In this document: piece after piece, positions 60,769 to 64,000 of the stretch | Position numbering within the stretch: the first letter of the stretch is position 1 | Layout of the letters: the number at the start of each line of letters is the position of its first letter | Source of the DNA: Chloroflexota bacterium | Lineage (GTDB): Bacteria > Chloroflexota > Anaerolineae > Anaerolineales > Anaerolineaceae | NCBI GenBank assembly: GCA_029561345.1 | Contig: JAKQJC010000022.1 | Coordinates: 1 to 64,000, forward strand | DNA length: 64,000 nucleotides | Reading direction: 5' to 3' | The notes under the pieces: model-generated | Told to the model about the DNA's origin: nothing | What the model saw: only the letters and a program-made list of their open reading frames with translations | Database searches by the model: none | Made by a program: the position numbers and the translations under genes

Positions 60769-61854
60769 TTATTCGCAGCGTGCAAAGATCATGCGGCCAG
60801 CAGCTGTTTGCAGCACCTTGGTCACCACCACAGTCACCTGCCTGTTCATGAATTCGCGGCCATTTTCAACCACCACCATGGTGCCGTCATCCATATAACC
60901 GACACCCTGACCAATTTCCTTGCCTTCCTGGATCACGCGCATGGTGATAGTTTCGCCAGGCAGCAGGGCTGACTTGACTGCATTGGCCAGTTCGTTGACG
61001 TTAAGAACGGTAACGCCTTGGAGTTCGGCGATGCGGTTGAGATTGTAGTCATTGGTCAGAACGGGGCAGTGCATTTGCCGGGCCAGGATGATCAGTTTGT
61101 CATCCACTTCCCGCACACCTTCCACATCCACATCGGTGATGCGCACGGGGATGGTGGGTTCCTTTTGCAAGGTTGAGAGCACCTCCATGCCGCGTCTTCC
61201 ACGCTGGCGTTTTAAGCCGTCGGGAGAGTCTGCAATATATTGCAATTCATTCAGAACGAAGCGTGGGATTAAGAGCGCACCGGGAATAAAGCCGGTGCGG
61301 GCAATGTCGGCGATCCGGCCGTCAATAATGACACTGGTATCCAGCAGGATGGACCGGCCTTCATTGAGGGTATGCAGGCTGCTGACGGGTGGATTGGTGG
61401 CTGGATTGCCGCGATTAAACAGGGTGCTGATGAGTGCAAACAGATCGTCCTGGCGCATCACAAAGAAGGCCACGCCGAAATAGCAGAACAGCAAAACCCC
61501 CAGAAAAGGCAGGGTCTGGCCAAATGGCTGGGGGAGCAGAGACAGGGGGAAGGATAAAAGGGCAGCAAAAAGCAGGCCCGTGACCAGGCCCAGCGTGGAC
61601 GCCAGTAGGGTTTCAGCAGAAATGCGCGAAACCATATTTTTTAGCGCCCGCATGGGGCGCACAGTGATGAGGGGGGTAAGTATCAGGCCGGTCAGGGCGC
61701 CCACTAACCCGGTGGCAAAAGCATATTGTTCGACGGAAAAAGTGGTAGGTCCCGGATTAATATTGGCCAGAGTTCCCAAAGAAACCCCCCAATACACACC
61801 AACGATGCATAAGACCACCATGCCGACAAGACGTGCAATAAAATCGATGCTCAT
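60769..61854 (-). CDS. PIN/TRAM-domain membrane protein (YacL family)
   Basis: 361 aa: four N-terminal membrane helices (residues about 10-140), then a cytosolic PIN nuclease-like domain with ILLDTSVIIDGRIADIARTGF, FVLNELQYIADSPD and KLIILARQMHCPVLTNDYNLNRIAEL, whose Asp residues form the acidic site. A C-terminal TRAM domain follows. ATG 61854 has GAGGAG upstream. This family is widespread in Gram-positives and Chloroflexota; its target RNA is unknown. Confidence 0.9.
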   Translation of the reverse strand: MSIDFIARLVGMVVLCIVGVYWGVSLGTLANINPGPTTFSVEQYAFATGLVGALTGLILTPLITVRPMRALKNMVSRISAETLLASTLGLVTGLLFAALLSFPLSLLPQPFGQTLPFLGVLLFCYFGVAFFVMRQDDLFALISTLFNRGNPATNPPVSSLHTLNEGRSILLDTSVIIDGRIADIARTGFIPGALLIPRFVLNELQYIADSPDGLKRQRGRRGMEVLSTLQKEPTIPVRITDVDVEGVREVDDKLIILARQMHCPVLTNDYNLNRIAELQGVTVLNVNELANAVKSALLPGETITMRVIQEGKEIGQGVGYMDDGTMVVVENGREFMNRQVTVVVTKVLQTAAGRMIFARCE

Positions 61855-62036
61855 AATAACTCCTCAACCTGTTAAGGTTCAATAAAAAGAACAATAATGA
61901 AAGATAACCATCAATTAAATTAATCATATCATGGAGAGGAAAACAAGTCAAATCAGAATGAACCGGTTTTGTCTGACAACTACAACAAAAAGGTAAAAAA
62001 AATACCCCCGTTTGAAAAACAGAGGCATTTTGAAAT

Positions 62037-62327
62037 TCAGGTGTTTTTTTGTTTTCTGACATCTTTGCGGCGGGGATGTTTGCGCCCACGGCCGGGTGAG
62101 CGAATGGGCCTGCCAGCCTCTGGGCTGAGGAGCAGGTTAAGCTGCATCACCGCACGGGGGTCGTAATCGCGCTTACCGCACACATCACATACCCAGGCCG
62201 GGAAATTTGGAACAGTGATCAGTTCTTCGCCGATCCAGGTGAAATAGGTGATCAGGCGAAGGTGCATTTGCCCGCCCTGACATTTGGTGCAGGGCTGCGA
62301 AGGAGATAAGGGATCAGCCCGATTCAA
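62037..62327 (-). CDS. YgiT-type zinc-finger protein, start TTG after deoC stop in the same frame
   Basis: 96 aa from TTG 62327. Two Cys pairs, CTKCQGG (near residue 13) and CDVCGKRDYDP (near residue 47), form a YgiT/MqsA-type zinc finger. A basic C-terminus follows (RSPGRGRKHPRRKDVRKQK). The TTG comes immediately after the deoC TGA in the same reading frame, and GGAGG (in the last deoC codons) is an excellent Shine-Dalgarno for it. Such zinc fingers often precede HTH antitoxins, but no HTH or MqsR toxin is seen; function unknown. Confidence 0.65.
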   Translation of the reverse strand: MNRADPLSPSQPCTKCQGGQMHLRLITYFTWIGEELITVPNFPAWVCDVCGKRDYDPRAVMQLNLLLSPEAGRPIRSPGRGRKHPRRKDVRKQKNT

Positions 62328-63086
62328 TCAGGCCTCCGGCCCGGCTGCAGCCTGCTGCATGATTTTGACCCCGGCGCTGGAGCCCAGGCGGTTTGCGCCG
62401 GCAGAAATCATGGCGCGAGCATCATCAAGTGTGCGCACGCCGCCAGCCGCCTTGACGCCCATTTTCTCGCCAACAACGGCGCGCATCAGCGCCACATCAT
62501 CAACAGTGGCGCCGCTAGAGGCAAATCCGGTGGAGGTCTTAACAAAGTCAGCGCCGGCGCGCTGGCACATCAGACAGGCCATGATTTTTTCAGTACGGTT
62601 GAGGTAAGCCATTTCAAGAATGACCTTGACCCCGGCTTTCAGGGCATGGGCGGCTTCGACCACAGCCTGAACATCTTCGAAAACAGGCTCAAAATCGCCG
62701 CCTTTCAAAACACCGATGGGGATGACCATATCCACTTCGGCAGCGCCTTCCTCGATGCACCAGCGGGTTTCAGCCACTTTGACTGCGGTGGATGTGGCTC
62801 CAAGAGGAAAACCAATGACGGTGCAGACGCCCACCTGGCTGCCGGCAAGTTTTTTAGCAGCGCGGGGGATGAAGACGGGATTGATGCAGACGGTGGCGAA
62901 ATTCCAGGTCAGGGCTTCTTCACACAGTTGATCTATCTGAGCGGGGGTGGCTTCCGGCTTCAGAATGGTGTGGTCAATCCAGCGGGCCAGTTCCTTCCCT
63001 TGCGGTTGGGCAAGAGGGGGGACAGATGGGAGTTTCAGATCCATGGCCTGAGTCAGGGTGAGGAGTTCGTGAATATTGGGTTTCAT
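62328..63086 (-). CDS. deoC: Deoxyribose-phosphate aldolase
   Basis: Converts 2-deoxyribose-5-phosphate to glyceraldehyde-3-phosphate and acetaldehyde. 252 aa with an N-terminal extension of about 35 residues. The TIM-barrel core shows [55 protein letters not shown], the Schiff-base Lys in DFVKTSTGF, and [32 protein letters not shown] 63086; 53 bp after lepB. Its TGA leads directly into the YgiT-type ORF. Confidence 0.94.
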   Translation of the reverse strand: MKPNIHELLTLTQAMDLKLPSVPPLAQPQGKELARWIDHTILKPEATPAQIDQLCEEALTWNFATVCINPVFIPRAAKKLAGSQVGVCTVIGFPLGATSTAVKVAETRWCIEEGAAEVDMVIPIGVLKGGDFEPVFEDVQAVVEAAHALKAGVKVILEMAYLNRTEKIMACLMCQRAGADFVKTSTGFASSGATVDDVALMRAVVGEKMGVKAAGGVRTLDDARAMISAGANRLGSSAGVKIMQQAAAGPEA

Positions 63087-63139
63087 ATTATCCTTTGGGC
63101 GCCAGTGGAACCAACTGCGCCATCCTCCTTGTGATTGGT

Positions 63140-63745
63140 TTATTGGGATGAGCCTTTAGCCTGGTCAACCAGGTCAGGAATCATCAGAGAGGCGAAGCGG
63201 TCGAGCGGCCAGTAAGCAAAGATGGCCTGACCGACCACATGATTAAAACTGACCATGCCCCACTGGTGCGAGTCGGAAGAAGAGTTGCGGTTATCGCCCA
63301 ACACGAAGAATGATTCAGGGGGAACCGTCCATGTGCCGTTATAGGCTGGCGCCGCGGCAATGTAATCTTCTTTAACAATCACGCCATTGATTTGCACCGT
63401 ACCATTCTGGACCGTCACAACATCGCCGGGCAGGCCAATGACTCGTTTGATGTAATCTTCCTTATCTGGATTGGCTGGATTGTGAAAAATGATAATATCA
63501 CCGCGATGGGCCTGACCGAATTTGTAAGCCAGGCGGTTAACCAGGACAAATTGACCTGGCTCAAGGGTGGGTTTCATGGATATATTTTCCACCCGCACGC
63601 GAGCAGTCAGGGCATTGATGCCCAAGAAGAGCACCAGGGCCAGCATAAGGGTTTCGACAATGTCTATCAGAATCCCCAAAATGGCTTTGCGGTTGGTGGC
63701 TGGCGGAGCCGGTTCGGGTAATACTTCAGTTTGATAGGTTTCCAA
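63140..63745 (-). CDS. lepB: Signal peptidase I
   Basis: Cleaves Sec and Tat signal peptides on the outer face of the membrane. 201 aa: one N-terminal helix ([24 protein letters not shown]), catalytic Ser in [20 protein letters not shown], general base Lys in [16 protein letters not shown], then [25 protein letters not shown] box E ([12 protein letters not shown]). ATG 63745. Divergent from the Clp-N gene. It serves the many exported proteins in this window. Confidence 0.95.
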   Translation of the reverse strand: METYQTEVLPEPAPPATNRKAILGILIDIVETLMLALVLFLGINALTARVRVENISMKPTLEPGQFVLVNRLAYKFGQAHRGDIIIFHNPANPDKEDYIKRVIGLPGDVVTVQNGTVQINGVIVKEDYIAAAPAYNGTWTVPPESFFVLGDNRNSSSDSHQWGMVSFNHVVGQAIFAYWPLDRFASLMIPDLVDQAKGSSQ

Positions 63746-63878
63746 GATGCGTATTCCTTCCGAATATGATTATAAAGCGGCTTCAGAGGGGCGTAAAGGG
63801 CAAAGGCTTTTTGACTTTCGCAATCTGAAGAATGTGTGTAGAATTTAATTATTCCGGTCAACACAAGGAGATCATCAT

Positions 63879-64000
63879 ATGGATATTTCGGCTGGTGTGG
63901 AAGTGTTACTGGCCATTTCTGCTCAGGAAGCGGTCAACCTGGCTGCTGAAGAACTGGATGTGGAACATATTTTCATCGGGTTGTTGAAACTTGAGGATTT
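63879..64000 (+). CDS. Clp N-terminal-domain protein, partial (cut at window end)
   Basis: The first 40 codons of a gene that continues beyond the window: an SAQEAVNLAAEELDVEHIFIGLLKLED stretch matches the Clp repeat (Clp-N) of ClpC/ClpA-type ATPases and related proteins (consensus AQEEA ... TEHLLLGLL). ATG 63879 with CACAAGGAGA upstream. The full protein, whether an AAA+ unfoldase or another Clp-N protein, cannot be seen. Confidence 0.7.
   Translation, partial: MDISAGVEVLLAISAQEAVNLAAEELDVEHIFIGLLKLED

Noticed and set aside
1..64000. tRNA, rRNA or tmRNA genes
   Set aside because: No T-loop consensus with matching acceptor stems and no rRNA-like stretches were noticed; a covariance search could still find something.

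Overview
The window looks like a chromosomal segment of a Chloroflexota bacterium, probably class Anaerolineae. The basis is indirect. There is a DUF5679-type zinc ribbon fused to topoisomerase I, a double-length ThyX, and an adjacent mevalonate kinase and isopentenyl phosphate kinase pair (the alternative mevalonate route known from Chloroflexota). Several secreted proteins have Thr/Pro-rich stalks of the kind common in Anaerolineae. Most of the window is moderately GC-rich, dense housekeeping DNA; only the first 2 kb looks accessory.

Layout. (1) 1-2000: the 3' end of an IS3-family transposase, a short possible toxin-gene stub, an AT-rich gene resembling the double-CXXCG (SitI6-type) immunity family, and an unknown AT-rich gene. 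(2) 2.1-3.6 kb: an exported protein of unknown function. (3) 3.9-14.8 kb: a translation/RNA operon nusA-ylxR-infB-rbfA-nrnA-truB-ribF, followed by thyX, a CPBP protease, a small CXXC protein and a polyferredoxin-like membrane protein; rimP is absent. (4) 14.8-21.6 kb, minus strand: a hybrid histidine kinase translationally coupled to a 1354-residue secreted protein. (5) 22-30.4 kb: ffh-rpsP-khpA-rimM-dprA-manC-topA and a two-TM protein. (6) 30.5-41.3 kb, minus strand: a membrane redox cluster (NapH-like ferredoxin, CcdA/SafE-like protein), a LiaI-like membrane protein, greA with a NarL-type two-component system, dgt, the isoprenoid kinases, a DUF362 protein and a UbiA-family prenyltransferase. 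(7) 41.3-49 kb: tlyA, a PadR/HAAS regulatory pair, a UvrD-like helicase, and a 133-aa/DUF4132 two-gene cassette. (8) 49-54.5 kb: an export/acetyltransferase operon (ABC ATPase, three GNAT proteins, ABC permease, MFS) behind an unusual leader. (9) 54.6-57 kb: a polar amino-acid ABC importer. (10) 57-64 kb: a large stalked surface protein, rlmB, a PIN-TRAM membrane protein, a YgiT-type zinc-finger ORF directly behind deoC, lepB, and the start of a Clp-N-domain gene cut by the window end.

Most interesting signals. The best candidate for an undescribed system is the leader at 49014-49303. It has a near-consensus promoter, a 31-codon ORF and two tandem intrinsic terminators whose four arms can re-pair into an exclusive alternative fold, and it leads straight into the ABC/GNAT operon with no room for another promoter. 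Next are the hybrid kinase whose phospho-acceptor His is replaced by Arg while its receivers and HPt look intact; the 133-aa/DUF4132 pair; the deoC-TGA-TTG-YgiT in-frame junction; and the IS-bounded orphan immunity gene. No tRNA, rRNA or CRISPR array was seen.
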